A program made the position numbers and the translations under genes. Shown piece after piece: positions 30,104 through 38,905 of a stretch of DNA of 64,000 bases (positions are counted from its first letter, which is position 1; each line of letters opens with the position of its first letter). Where the stretch lies: the NCBI RefSeq assembly GCF_900100865.1, contig NZ_LT627734.1, forward strand, positions 1,599,805 to 1,663,804, written 5' to 3'. Origin of the DNA: Candidatus Aquiluna sp. UB-MaderosW2red. GTDB lineage: Bacteria; Actinomycetota; Actinomycetes; Actinomycetales; Microbacteriaceae. The notes under the pieces are model-generated. The model was not told the origin of the DNA. It saw nothing but the letters and a program-made list of their open reading frames with translations, and searched no databases.

Positions 30104-31840
30104 TTAGCGCCCGCGATACCGGCGGTCTTTGGCTTGGTATAGCTTATTTGGAGTGTGCTTGGCGCGCAAGTCCTTTTTCGCTTTATCGCGGTTCATTGAC
30201 TCAAATCTTGAATCGCCAAAGTCTAAGAAATCAACAATTGGTGGCGGCGCGATTGGGCCTGCTAGCTCTTCGATGATCGCATCCCCTGGCTTCACCTGAG
30301 TGAATTCAGCGGTGCGGTCAGCTCGCTTTAGCAGATCCTCCGCCTTGCGAGTGCGACCCATTGGAACTAGTGACACAACTGTTCCTGAGCGACCGGCACG
30401 GCCAGTTCGACCAGCGCGGTGCAAGTAGGTCTTGTATTCCTCTGGAAGATCAAGCTGAATAACCAGCTTCACGTCATCAACGTGAATACCACGAGCTGCA
30501 ACATCGGTTGCAACCATGACCCGAGCTGCACCCTTGGTGAAGCGCTCTAGGTTGCGAGTACGCTGCGCCTGGTTCAGGTCACCGTGCAAACGAGCGGTTG
30601 GGACACCGGCATCGTTAAGTGACATAGCCAGTGCTTCCGCGGTTGACTTGGTGCGAACAAATACGATGCTTCGGTCGCTACCTTGCACGAGGCGGTGAAA
30701 CACGGCTGAGCGGTCTCTAGGCTCAATTACCAATACCTTGTGATCGATATCCGAAGACTCTTCTACCTCGCCCGGAACCTCGTAAACATAAGGGCTCGGC
30801 ATGTATTTTTTCACTAGCTGAGCTACCTCTTGGTCCAAGGTTGCCGAGAACAAAAGCTTCTGGCTCTCGCCGGATGCCGACAAAATGCGGTTCACTGGCT
30901 CAACAAAGCCCAAATCGCACATGTGGTCAGCCTCGTCAACAACCACGCGCTCGCAGCTTGAAAGATCAACCAAACCCTGAGCCATCAGGTCCTCTAGGCG
31001 ACCAGGGGTTGCGATGATGATGTCAACGCCACGCTTGAGGGCCTGCTCCTGGCGGTACTGAGGAACACCACCGTAAATGGTTGTGGTGAAAAAGCCAACG
31101 GACTTAGCAAGCTGAGAAAGCGTGCGGTCGATCTGATCGGCCAGCTCGCGAGTTGGAGCCAAGACCAAAGCCTTTGGCTTGAATGGCACCCGAGGCTGGT
31201 TTCCAGCCTTGGCCAAAAATGCAACTAGCGGAACACCAAAAGCGATGGTCTTACCAGAGCCAGTTTTACCGCGGCCCAAAACGTGGCGACCTTCAAGGGC
31301 TGCCGGAATTGTGGATGCCTGAATTGGGAACGGGGTTGCCGCACCCATCTTGACTAGCTCATCTACTAGGCGCTCAGGAAGGCCCATCTCTTCGAATGTT
31401 GCAAAAGAGACAACCTCGGCGGCATCGGTGCTTTGCAAACGGTCTAGTTTTTTATCGCCCTGGAAGGTCTTGCCGGTTGTGGCACGAGCCTTTTCGAAGA
31501 CTTTGTCGCGGCCAGTCTCGCGTGATACGCGGTCCGGGCGGTCGGACTTTGCCCTTGGCTTGCGGTCAGAAGGGTTGAAATCGCGGCCGCCGGAGCGCTC
31601 GCGGTCAGAGCTGGAAGAGTCGCGGTTTGGGCGGTCGGAGTTGAAATCACGGCCGCCGGAGCGCTCGCCCTTTGGGACGTAGTCACCCTTATTAGATGTG
31701 TAGCCAGGTCGGCCTTCGCGCTTTGGTGCAGCTGCACCATCGCGCTTAGGGGCGTCCCACTTTGGCGCTACTGAGCGCTTTTTTGGGGCTGAGTCGGACG
31801 CGCTTCTAGGCGCGCGGGAAGGCGAATATTCTTTTGACAT
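30104..31840 (-). CDS. DEAD-box ATP-dependent RNA helicase
   Basis: A 578-residue helicase of the DeaD/RhlE type that unwinds RNA in ribosome assembly or cold adaptation. Residues 1-130 are a disordered basic region rich in Arg, Gly and Asp with repeated SGGRDFN. The core follows: FPIQAST (Q motif), GRGKTGSGKT (motif I, 190-199), PTRELADQI, TPGRLEDL, VDEADH (motif II, about 301-306), an SAT motif near 332, then the second RecA domain with VATDVAARGI and HRAGRTGRAGR near 475. The basic tail ends in KDRRYRGR. The ATG is preceded by AAGGA, which is buried in a 9-bp hairpin, suggesting structure-controlled translation. The long N-terminal arm is unusual for a bacterial DEAD protein but common in actinobacteria. 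Confidence 0.92.
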   Translation of the reverse strand: MSKEYSPSRAPRSASDSAPKKRSVAPKWDAPKRDGAAAPKREGRPGYTSNKGDYVPKGERSGGRDFNSDRPNRDSSSSDRERSGGRDFNPSDRKPRAKSDRPDRVSRETGRDKVFEKARATTGKTFQGDKKLDRLQSTDAAEVVSFATFEEMGLPERLVDELVKMGAATPFPIQASTIPAALEGRHVLGRGKTGSGKTIAFGVPLVAFLAKAGNQPRVPFKPKALVLAPTRELADQIDRTLSQLAKSVGFFTTTIYGGVPQYRQEQALKRGVDIIIATPGRLEDLMAQGLVDLSSCERVVVDEADHMCDLGFVEPVNRILSASGESQKLLFSATLDQEVAQLVKKYMPSPYVYEVPGEVEESSDIDHKVLVIEPRDRSAVFHRLVQGSDRSIVFVRTKSTAEALAMSLNDAGVPTARLHGDLNQAQRTRNLERFTKGAARVMVATDVAARGIHVDDVKLVIQLDLPEEYKTYLHRAGRTGRAGRSGTVVSLVPMGRTRKAEDLLKRADRTAEFTQVKPGDAIIEELAGPIAPPPIVDFLDFGDSRFESMNRDKAKKDLRAKHTPNKLYQAKDRRYRGR

Positions 31841-31852
31841 ATTTATTGAGGT

Positions 31853-31875
31853 TCCTTAGGCAACGTGCCTAAGGA
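31853..31875 (-). promoter_or_regulatory. Hairpin that sequesters the helicase ribosome-binding site
   Basis: On the - strand TCCTTAGGC and GCCTAAGGA form a perfect 9-bp stem around ACGTT. The 3' arm contains the AAGGA Shine-Dalgarno, 12 nt before the helicase ATG. Just upstream, GAGGAAACCTC could form a small alternative hairpin that frees the site. This is a layout expected for cold- or RNA-structure-regulated translation. The regulatory role is inferred. Confidence 0.6.
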
Positions 31876-31932
31876 GGTTTCCTCTAGCACTACATGACCC
31901 AGCCTAAGTCAATAGTTACCAAAAAGATAGAA

Positions 31933-32181
31933 CTAAATTAGCCCGCGCACTGTTAGCTCGGCGTGCAAAACTGCGTCTGAAGGCTCAACCAAGAAGACTC
32001 CGTCTTCGAATTTAATCACTGGAATACTGGTCTTGCCCGATATGTCTTTGGACTTTTGAGCCATTTCGGCACTCTCCGCAACATCAAACATTGCAAATTC
32101 AACACCCAGAGTGTTTAGCAGTGACTTGGACCTTCTGCAGTCTGAACACCAGTCAGCGCCATAAAACTCAATTGCAGCCAT
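31933..32181 (-). CDS. Glutaredoxin-family protein, mycoredoxin-like
   Basis: An 82-residue thioredoxin-fold protein. The redox site is ADWCSDCRRSK near residue 10, and the cis-Pro glutathione/mycothiol-site segment is KTSIPVIKFEDG near residue 53. Actinobacteria make mycothiol rather than glutathione, and mycoredoxins with this small size reduce protein-mycothiol disulfides; the exact thiol partner is inferred. ATG at 32181 is chosen because AGGTGG lies six bases before it; an in-frame GTG at 32190 would add three residues. It follows the HAD gene at once, which suggests co-transcription. Confidence 0.8.
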   Translation of the reverse strand: MAAIEFYGADWCSDCRRSKSLLNTLGVEFAMFDVAESAEMAQKSKDISGKTSIPVIKFEDGVFLVEPSDAVLHAELTVRGLI

Positions 32182-32190
32182 AATTTCCAC

Positions 32191-32832
32191 CTATCTCAAT
32201 CTCAAGCTATCTGGAATGAACAATTCGCCATCCTTGAATGTAATTCCCATCAGAGAAGAAACTACCAAATCCGCCTGGGTATCCATAGCGTATTCGGTCA
32301 CTCCAACCAGTAGGCCCGCACCGGCTTCAAGCCCGGCTTGAATCCCGGCTGCGGCATCTTCAAACACCACGCATTCGGAGATATCCAAACCCAGTCGCTT
32401 GGCTCCCAATAAATATGGCTCAGGATCAGGCTTGCCTTTTGAAACATCTGTCGCCGACACCAGCTCCTTTGGAATTGGCATTCCAGCGGCTGTCAGCCGG
32501 GCAGCCGCCAGCTCCTGGTTGGCGCTTGTTACAACAGTCCAAGTTCCGGCAACTAAAGAAGTCGTGAGTTCGACAGCACCTTTTAGTGCGGTAGTTAGGT
32601 GCGCCACCTTGAGCTCGAGCTGATTGATTCGATCATTTGCCACTTTGAAGTTTTCGGCGCCAACCAATTCCAAAACTAAATCTTGGGCCCTCATACCGTG
32701 GTGGCTTTGAAGAAGCTCAAACCCAGGCGAGAACTCCTTTCCCCAAAGCCGCCAGGCTTCGGTCGCGCCATGCATAGATTCAACCAGCACCCCGTCGTTA
32801 TCGAATAAGAGGCCCTGATAGAAACTAAGCAA
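32191..32832 (-). CDS. HAD-superfamily sugar-phosphatase/phosphoglucomutase-like hydrolase
   Basis: About 213 residues with all HAD motifs. Motif I is LLFDNDGVLVES, with the nucleophile Asp and the general-acid Asp. Motif II is TVVTSANQELA, motif III has Lys in KGKPDPEPYLLGAKRLG, and motif IV is VFEDAAAGIQAG. The helical cap after motif I places it in the beta-phosphoglucomutase / 2-deoxyglucose-6-phosphatase subgroup. Substrate is unknown, most likely a small sugar phosphate. TTG at 32832 puts the start just before motif I and overlaps the upstream membrane-protein gene by 8 nt. A TTG at 32859 is the alternative. Confidence 0.8.
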   Translation of the reverse strand: MLSFYQGLLFDNDGVLVESMHGATEAWRLWGKEFSPGFELLQSHHGMRAQDLVLELVGAENFKVANDRINQLELKVAHLTTALKGAVELTTSLVAGTWTVVTSANQELAAARLTAAGMPIPKELVSATDVSKGKPDPEPYLLGAKRLGLDISECVVFEDAAAGIQAGLEAGAGLLVGVTEYAMDTQADLVVSSLMGITFKDGELFIPDSLRLR

Positions 32833-33859
32833 CTTTGTCTGCCTGACCGTTTCTGACAATCATGCTGCGGTAGACACCGAAGGCGGCTAGAGCCAAGAGC
32901 ACCAGTGCCGGCGCCAGCTCGCGCAAGAGCCACTCGAGGGTCACCGGTTCAAGTGTTGGCTGTAACTGCATATCTGTTGCGCCCTCAACCCACTCGGGCC
33001 AAATCCTTAGGCTCTCGATGGCGCTAAAGCCATAGGTGAAGGACATCAGCGTCACAGTTGCGCCAAAGATGATGCTTAGCACCAAGTTCAGGTTCACCGC
33101 GGCGGCTCCGGTACGACGTGGTCTTACCGGTAGCGGCTTGGCAAGTCGCGCCCTTGCTGCAAAGCGGGTTCCAAGGATTATTGAGCTCGCAATAATCACC
33201 TGGATAATTACCCAAATCCAAACATCCAAATTGGTTCTGGTGGTGTCATAGACCGCTAACCCGAAGATGATGGCAATGGCGGTTCCAATAACCGGCACCG
33301 CATAGGCCAGACCAATTGCGCGCTGCAGAGCATCGCGTTCGTTGTCTTTTTCGGAGTGAGGCAAATCCGGCGCATCGTTTCTGAAGACAAAAGCGAATAG
33401 CAAGACAAAAACCACCAGCGCGGTGGCCAAGATGATTGGCACGTAGACGCCAAAGATTCGAATCAAAACGCTTGCGTCCCTGGAATCGTAAGTATTGAAC
33501 GCACCCAAAAAAGTACCGATTGCGTAGACGGCGCCAGCTACCAAAGACAAAATTACCGCAAGATTGGTGAAGCGGTGCGCCGTGATTGCCAAGGCAGAGT
33601 CATTTTTGGCCCGCTCGCTAATCGCAATTCGTTGGCCCAAAAGCGCAGATGCAGCAAATGCAGTGATGCCGAGCAAAATCAGATAGGTGCTCAACTGAAC
33701 CGCAGGGGTTGGGTTCATCCACTCCCCTGAGTCTGTGTAATAGGACTGTTCGAGAAACTGGTCGGAATAAGCCGAAAGCATGAAGGTGACCCACGTGGCT
33801 ACTAGCCCAATCAGCGGGAGTGCGAGAGCGAGTCTGACTGAATCAATTTTTCTTACCAT
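32825..33859 (-). CDS. Multi-pass membrane protein of unknown function (DUF5671-like)
   Basis: A 344-residue protein with about eight hydrophobic helices, the first at LALALPLIGLVATWVTFML and others near residues 55, 95, 135, 190, 215, 260 and 320. A soluble loop (about 160-180, PDLPHSEKDNERD) separates the halves. The helix spacing recalls the actinobacterial DUF5671 family, but I cannot confirm this and give no function. It is transcribed away from the sugar kinase from a shared 22-bp gap. A TAGGCT box ends 6 nt from its ATG, so the mRNA is probably leaderless. The HAD gene overlaps its 3' end. Confidence 0.75.
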   Translation of the reverse strand: MVRKIDSVRLALALPLIGLVATWVTFMLSAYSDQFLEQSYYTDSGEWMNPTPAVQLSTYLILLGITAFAASALLGQRIAISERAKNDSALAITAHRFTNLAVILSLVAGAVYAIGTFLGAFNTYDSRDASVLIRIFGVYVPIILATALVVFVLLFAFVFRNDAPDLPHSEKDNERDALQRAIGLAYAVPVIGTAIAIIFGLAVYDTTRTNLDVWIWVIIQVIIASSIILGTRFAARARLAKPLPVRPRRTGAAAVNLNLVLSIIFGATVTLMSFTYGFSAIESLRIWPEWVEGATDMQLQPTLEPVTLEWLLRELAPALVLLALAAFGVYRSMIVRNGQADKVA

Positions 33860-33865
33860 GGCCCA

Positions 33866-33875
33866 AGCCTAGACT
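33866..33875. promoter_or_regulatory. Overlapping divergent -10 boxes serving two leaderless genes
   Basis: The ten bases AGCCTAGACT hold TAGACT on the + strand (33870-33875) and TAGGCT on the - strand (33871-33866), sharing the central TA. Each box is exactly 6 nt from the ATG of its gene: the PfkB kinase to the right and the membrane protein to the left. Both match TANNNT. Confidence 0.6.
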
Positions 33876-33881
33876 TATTAG

Positions 33882-34850
33882 ATGATTCTGGTAATTGGTG
33901 AAGCCCTTATAGATTTGATTGGCAAAAACGACGCGAGTGGCAACTTCACCGCAGTGGTTGGTGGCGCCAATGCGAATGTCGCACTGGCGTTAGCCAGAAG
34001 AGGTGAGCCGCAACAGTTTCTGGGGAGGATTTCAACCGACGGGTTTGGTGTCCAGATTCGCCACCGACTCTCCTCTAACGGTGTGAATCTGGAGCTTGCC
34101 ATTGCAGCAACGGAGCAGGCCACTCTCGCGGTTGCGAGCATCGATCCTGCGGGTGTGGCTTCCTACAGCTTTTACATAAACGGCACGGCCGACTGGGCTT
34201 GGGAGCCCCGTGAGCTCCCAAGCCTCGAGAAGCTTCAAGAGCTCGGCGTGAGTGCGGTTCAGTTTGGGTGTCTTGCTATGGCTATAGAGCCGGGAAATTT
34301 AGTGATAGAAGACTGGCTGCTGGCTCTTTATGCAGCCGGGGCGGTCACGCTTTCTCACGATTTGAACATCCGCTCAGCACTGGGATTTGAAAGATCGAAA
34401 GAACTTCAAAGGGTGCAGCGAACCAACAGTCAAAGCCACATTATCAAAGCATCCGACGCCGATTTAGAATGGCTCTTCGACCTACCCGCTGGTGCGGATT
34501 TGGATGAAATTTGCCACCTCTGGTCTCAGGGCTCAAAGCTTGTAGTCCTAACTCGCGGTGCAAGCGGTGCATCGCTTTACCGCGGCGGAAAAAGGATTGA
34601 TGTCGCAGCCCCAAAGATTCAACTGGTTGACACCGTGGGAGCTGGCGACACCTTCATGGCTAACTTTTTAGCAGAGATTAATGCCCTGGCTGGCCTCGGA
34701 GCCGCCCCAAAGCCACGCCTTCTAAAACTAAGTGATCAAGACCTAGAACAGGCTGCCGCAATAGCCGCGGTTGCGGCCGGAATTGTTTGCGAGCGTGCTG
34801 GCTGCGAGCCTCCAACCAAGGAAGAAGTGGGCTTGCGTATCAGCGAGTAA
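33882..34850 (+). CDS. PfkB-family carbohydrate kinase (fructokinase-like)
   Basis: A 322-residue ribokinase-fold enzyme that phosphorylates a sugar with ATP. The N-terminus MILVIGEALIDLIG and GGANANVALALARRGEP (substrate region, near residue 27) match PfkB signature 1. DTVGAGDTFMANFLAEI near 250 is signature 2, with the catalytic Asp and the anion hole. A fructokinase is the most likely member, but ribokinase or a related specificity cannot be excluded. The start ATG is 6 nt from a TAGACT box and has no ribosome-binding site, so it is probably leaderless. The last 11 bp overlap the end of the converging histidine kinase gene. Confidence 0.85.
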   Translation: MILVIGEALIDLIGKNDASGNFTAVVGGANANVALALARRGEPQQFLGRISTDGFGVQIRHRLSSNGVNLELAIAATEQATLAVASIDPAGVASYSFYINGTADWAWEPRELPSLEKLQELGVSAVQFGCLAMAIEPGNLVIEDWLLALYAAGAVTLSHDLNIRSALGFERSKELQRVQRTNSQSHIIKASDADLEWLFDLPAGADLDEICHLWSQGSKLVVLTRGASGASLYRGGKRIDVAAPKIQLVDTVGAGDTFMANFLAEINALAGLGAAPKPRLLKLSDQDLEQAAAIAAVAAGIVCERAGCEPPTKEEVGLRISE

Positions 34851-36594
34851 AGAGTATTTCAGCTCGAAAAATAGTTTTGCCATTCTCGGTTCCGAGGCTC
34901 CTTGTCAGCGTCAATTCATCAATTAATTCACTGCCATAACCGCGCCTGGTATCAGCAACAGCGTGACCATCATTAACCACACTCAGCCTCAATCGATCGG
35001 CTAACTTTTCAGCCTCAACCCAAATAGTTGCGGCCTCGGCATGCTTGATTGCGTTTGTGACAGCTTCGCGAAGAACCTCAATAAAACACCTTGCCAAAAT
35101 TGGATCTTTTGCCAAACTAGTTTGGGTGGCCTCGTCTAAGTTGTACTTGATTTGAGAAACGCCCTCCCAGACATCTTGGAGGTCCAAAAGGCTTTGGGAA
35201 AGGGAACTGCCCTCTAGGTAGTCAAAATTGCCAAGGTCCGCCACGGCACGATTGACATCCGACAAAACCGCCTCCAGTTCTTGTGGAGTTGGGCTTTCAA
35301 GCCGTGCTAGCCGAAAAGCGGCTGACTGCAATACTGCCTGCAGTCTTCCGTGAAGCTGACTCGAAATCATTTTTTGATAAATCCAGACCTGCTGCCGTAG
35401 CTGGCCATTCACAATTTTCAGCGCACTCACCACCCCGGCCAACTGACTCACAGTTTCAACTCGCTGGTTTTGATACACCTGCAACAAGAAATGAAGAATG
35501 AAGTTTAAGACCGCAAAAGCTATGGCTTGCGGAACATACACAATAGTCAGGCCCAAATAGTCCAACGGCACTAACAACCCAGTGAAAATCCCAATCAGAA
35601 TTCCATAACCGACAACAGCCGCAACCGCTATTGGAGTAGAGACTTCAAGTGTTTTGGTGACCCGAGTGAATATGACTAGAGCGCTAAGAACCAGAGCCGA
35701 TGTGAGAAGTGCCAAAAGCAGTGCGGGCAAGAAGCCCGTCTGCGCTAGACGTGTACTCAAACCAAGTATAAATGTCGTTAGAACTGGAGACAGGATGGGT
35801 AAACTGGAGCCAAGGTAAACACTGGCTGGGAAGATCACGCGTTCAAGTTTTTGCCCTGACATCCCTTGTAGTTCTTGCAATCTTCCGGTTGGTTCGGCTA
35901 GAGATTTTGAAAGTGGCCGCACGATTGACTCATTCAGGCCTAGTAATGCACCGATTGTCACAGAGACATCTTTTGATAGTTTTGCCTCGGAGACTAGCTT
36001 CCTGAGCTCCCACACCGAGGGTGCGATTAATTCCTGAATTCGAAACTTCACAGCATTTTGAAGTCTTAAAATTTCTGCGCTGAACCCACTGCGAGATTTC
36101 TCTAATTTCTCTTGATCTTCAAGCAGCTGACTCAGGATTTCTCGGTACTCGATTCGCGAAGACACTATCGCATTAGCGAGAAAGTAAATCAGAATTACAA
36201 AAACTGGTCCACCCAAAATTCTGAATGTTAAGTCACTCAGCGGAATTACTCCAATACTGGTGCCCATTAGGCTGATAACCGCTCCCCGGGTCAACCCTGC
36301 CAGGCCAAGAATTGTCAGCACTAGAGCTGGCCTTGGTTTTCGCCATCGGTTCTTGCCAAAGAGCCTGCTAAAAATTTCAATCGCCAAAACTGTGGCCAAA
36401 AAGCCGGCAATCCCAGTCAGAGCCCAGGAGTAAGGGCTGCCTCCGAGCCTGGGAAAGTCAAAGGTAAATGGGCTAACACCTGCCGGGACTGCGAAAATCA
36501 AGTGCGTGCGCCAATTCAGCGACCCCGGCTGCCCAAGTGCTCTCAAAAGTTCCCGGCCGGAGCCGGTTTGGAGGCGTGGCTGGTTTTGCGGCAT
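34840..36594 (-). CDS. Membrane sensor histidine kinase, NarL-type partner
   Basis: A 584-residue protein. Residues about 30-155 hold four membrane helices; a coiled segment follows (LLEDQEKLEKSRSGFSAEIL); about 265-370 hold four more helices. The dimerisation/phosphoacceptor helix is SSQLHGRLQAVLQSAAFRL, where LHG replaces the usual LHD. The ATPase domain has a clear N-box (EVLREAVTNAIKHAEAATIW) and a RRGYGSELIDEL glycine motif. It starts within the stop of the response regulator gene (TAATG), so the two are translationally coupled. The signal sensed is unknown. The two membrane bundles suggest an intramembrane or envelope cue. Confidence 0.82.
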   Translation of the reverse strand: MPQNQPRLQTGSGRELLRALGQPGSLNWRTHLIFAVPAGVSPFTFDFPRLGGSPYSWALTGIAGFLATVLAIEIFSRLFGKNRWRKPRPALVLTILGLAGLTRGAVISLMGTSIGVIPLSDLTFRILGGPVFVILIYFLANAIVSSRIEYREILSQLLEDQEKLEKSRSGFSAEILRLQNAVKFRIQELIAPSVWELRKLVSEAKLSKDVSVTIGALLGLNESIVRPLSKSLAEPTGRLQELQGMSGQKLERVIFPASVYLGSSLPILSPVLTTFILGLSTRLAQTGFLPALLLALLTSALVLSALVIFTRVTKTLEVSTPIAVAAVVGYGILIGIFTGLLVPLDYLGLTIVYVPQAIAFAVLNFILHFLLQVYQNQRVETVSQLAGVVSALKIVNGQLRQQVWIYQKMISSQLHGRLQAVLQSAAFRLARLESPTPQELEAVLSDVNRAVADLGNFDYLEGSSLSQSLLDLQDVWEGVSQIKYNLDEATQTSLAKDPILARCFIEVLREAVTNAIKHAEAATIWVEAEKLADRLRLSVVNDGHAVADTRRGYGSELIDELTLTRSLGTENGKTIFRAEILFTR

Positions 36595-37250
36595 TACTCG
36601 ATTTGGCTTCTTAGTTGATGAAATCGACTTGATGCCTCCACCCGGGGGTTGGAGGAATTTGGATCAATTTCCAAAATTCCAAATATTCGCGAGAGCATGC
36701 TCTCGACTGCCCGAACGCTAATTCCACGAACCTTTGCAATCTGAGTATTCGTTCTGCCTTCAGAGACCAATTGCAGAGTTTGGATTTGCCTTGCCGAGAG
36801 ACTGGAAATTGAATCATTCGAAACTAGGTCATGGCGGTATTCCTTCGTAACCTGGTCCCGCAGCACTGCCTCTAGGGCTAGGACAAGTTCTTCGCCACTG
36901 TAGATCTCCGACTTGCGCAAATAGGCCTGATTCTTTTTTACTACGTTTTGGGCCTTGCCGCCAAAGCGCGGATCGGGCAAATTGGTCAAAAATACGATTC
37001 CGGTTGATGGGGATTTCTTCATCACAACTTCGGCGAAATCAAAACCATTGGGCCCAGGTCCCAATTCAATGTCTAAAACAAAGGCGTCTGGGTCAACTGA
37101 AATAAGCGCTCTTTTGGCGTCAGCGGCGTTGGCTGCTGTGGTGACTCTGAAACCTGCAGACTCGATTGCCCGCGCCAATAGGTCCCGCATGAGGGGTTCA
37201 TTTTCAACCAGGACAACGTGCCTGGTTTTTTTGGGGTCGAAATTATTCAA
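36594..37250 (-). CDS. LuxR/NarL-type response regulator
   Basis: A 218-residue two-domain regulator. The receiver domain has the acidic pair in VLVENEPLMRDLL, the phosphoacceptor Asp in FVLDIELGPG, a Thr in FLTNLPD and Lys in YLRKSEI. The C-terminal HTH (SARQIQTLQLVSEGRTNTQI and the following recognition helix SVRAVESMLSRIF) is of the LuxR class. TTG at 37250 is preferred because GAGGAG lies 8 nt before it; TTG at 37271 is also open. It is directly coupled to the kinase gene and so likely its cognate partner. Its targets are not visible here. Confidence 0.87.
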   Translation of the reverse strand: MNNFDPKKTRHVVLVENEPLMRDLLARAIESAGFRVTTAANAADAKRALISVDPDAFVLDIELGPGPNGFDFAEVVMKKSPSTGIVFLTNLPDPRFGGKAQNVVKKNQAYLRKSEIYSGEELVLALEAVLRDQVTKEYRHDLVSNDSISSLSARQIQTLQLVSEGRTNTQIAKVRGISVRAVESMLSRIFGILEIDPNSSNPRVEASSRFHQLRSQIE

Positions 37251-37333
37251 ACGTATCGTCTCCTCACGCAAATCTTATGTCCCAACTGCCTCTAGAGTCC
37301 AACAGAAGCAATGCTTGCGGGCAGACTAGTGTG

Positions 37334-38905
37334 ATGAGAATTCGTGAAGGCATTTGGAGCTTTGATTCCCGAGACTTGATGCGCTCCCAATGCAGTCACT
37401 GCATGAGGCTTTCAGTAGGTCGCGAACTGAAAATCCCGGGAGTTGAATTGCTCGTGCGGGAGCACTACCAGGCTCCCGATAACCTTGCGATTCGATACGG
37501 AATTAAATATGAGGCCCAGCTGGAAAAGGAGCTTCTTTTGAATCTCGACGGATTAGTTCAAGCCCCGAATGACAACTCAATGGACTCCACCATCGAACTC
37601 ATGCAGCAAGGAGTTCCGGTCATCTACCAGGGAAGCCTTCGGGGTGGATCTGGCGAAGTTGTGTTTTCAGGACGGCCCGATTTCTTATTGCGAGCCGACT
37701 ACCGTTTTGTTTTCAGCCAGGCGGGCCTCACAGCAATTCCCTTCGGAAATGACTCCAGAGGATACAGCGCCTGGGATGCAAAGCTTTCCAGCTCAGCCAA
37801 ACCCGACTATCAAAATCAAGTGGCGCTCTACCTTGATGTTTTGGAATCCATCGGACTAGCAGCGAAAACCGAGCACGGCCTGATATTGGGCTCCCGGGAA
37901 ATCATCGGCTTTGACCCAGCGGTGCTGCTTGCACAACTAGCGCCCAAGCGCGCTGAATTTCTCGGCGCCGTGAAAAAATTCGTGGATTCCAGACCAAAGT
38001 TGCTAGCGGATGTTGGGGTGCTAATTTGCGATGCTTCCAGCTATTGCGATATTTGCGAGTACCCCTCGCTGTGTGAGGAAACTCGCCATGAATCAAACCA
38101 TCTGCAATTAGTTGCTGGAATCACGCGCGTGCAGATTGCCTCGCTGAATCGCTCCGGAGTGCAGTCAGTGAGACAGCTCGCTGACTTCTCGGGTGAGACT
38201 GACAAACTAAGTGAGCAAAAAGTGCAACAGCTTTCTCTTCAAGCCAGACTGCAGCAGCAGACCTACGACACCGGACAGCATTTTGTGAAGGTAGTCAATC
38301 AGGATGCACTCGATGCCCTCCCAAAGCCAAATAACGCCGATATGTTCTTTGATCTTGAGGGCTTTACTTTCTTTCCAGAACCTGGTGGTTTGGAATATCT
38401 CTTCGGCTGGACAAGTGTGGATAAGGGCGAAGAGTTTCACCATAATTGGGCCGATGATCGGCAGGGTGAGAAGGAGTCCTTTGCAATATTTGTCAAAGAG
38501 CTAATTCATCGTCAGCAACGCTTCCCTGGCTCCAAGGTCTATCACTACGCAAATTACGAACAGAGCGCTCTTAGGAAACTGGCAATCCGGCACAACATCT
38601 ATCAGGTTGAGGTGCAGCGGTTTCTAGAACGCGGAGTATTTGTGGATCTTTATAAATTAGTGAAGTCCGCTCTGGTAATTTCCCAAGAGAGCTATTCAAT
38701 AAAGAAATTAGAAAACTACTACGAATTCAAAAGAGGCTCAGATGTCAAAGAAGCAATGGGATCGATGGACTACTACGACCAGTATCTAACCGCTTTGTCC
38801 GAAGACAAGTCTCAGGCAGAAATGCTAAAGCGCCAGGTGATCGCATACAACCAAGATGATTGTGCGAGCACGCTGGCGCTTTATAAGTGGCTATTAACTC
38901 TTTAG
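37334..38905 (+). CDS. TM0106-family RecB-like nuclease with RNase H-like C-terminus, no helicase domain
   Basis: About 523 residues. The N-terminal half is a RecB/Cas4-type nuclease: Cys pair CSHCMRL near residue 20, [11 protein letters not shown] with the Asp, [23 protein letters not shown] with the catalytic D...K/QxxxY, then [12 protein letters not shown], giving four cysteines for an iron-sulfur cluster. The second half is an RNase H/YprB-like exonuclease: [20 protein letters not shown] near 340 and a terminal [16 protein letters not shown]. Actinobacterial relatives are often over 1,000 residues because of a C-terminal helicase; this one lacks it. ATG at 37334 fits the family start; an earlier in-frame ATG at 37277 is possible. 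The last 4 bp overlap the end of rplA. A DNA-repair role is inferred. Confidence 0.75.
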   Translation: MRIREGIWSFDSRDLMRSQCSHCMRLSVGRELKIPGVELLVREHYQAPDNLAIRYGIKYEAQLEKELLLNLDGLVQAPNDNSMDSTIELMQQGVPVIYQGSLRGGSGEVVFSGRPDFLLRADYRFVFSQAGLTAIPFGNDSRGYSAWDAKLSSSAKPDYQNQVALYLDVLESIGLAAKTEHGLILGSREIIGFDPAVLLAQLAPKRAEFLGAVKKFVDSRPKLLADVGVLICDASSYCDICEYPSLCEETRHESNHLQLVAGITRVQIASLNRSGVQSVRQLADFSGETDKLSEQKVQQLSLQARLQQQTYDTGQHFVKVVNQDALDALPKPNNADMFFDLEGFTFFPEPGGLEYLFGWTSVDKGEEFHHNWADDRQGEKESFAIFVKELIHRQQRFPGSKVYHYANYEQSALRKLAIRHNIYQVEVQRFLERGVFVDLYKLVKSALVISQESYSIKKLENYYEFKRGSDVKEAMGSMDYYDQYLTALSEDKSQAEMLKRQVIAYNQDDCASTLALYKWLLTL

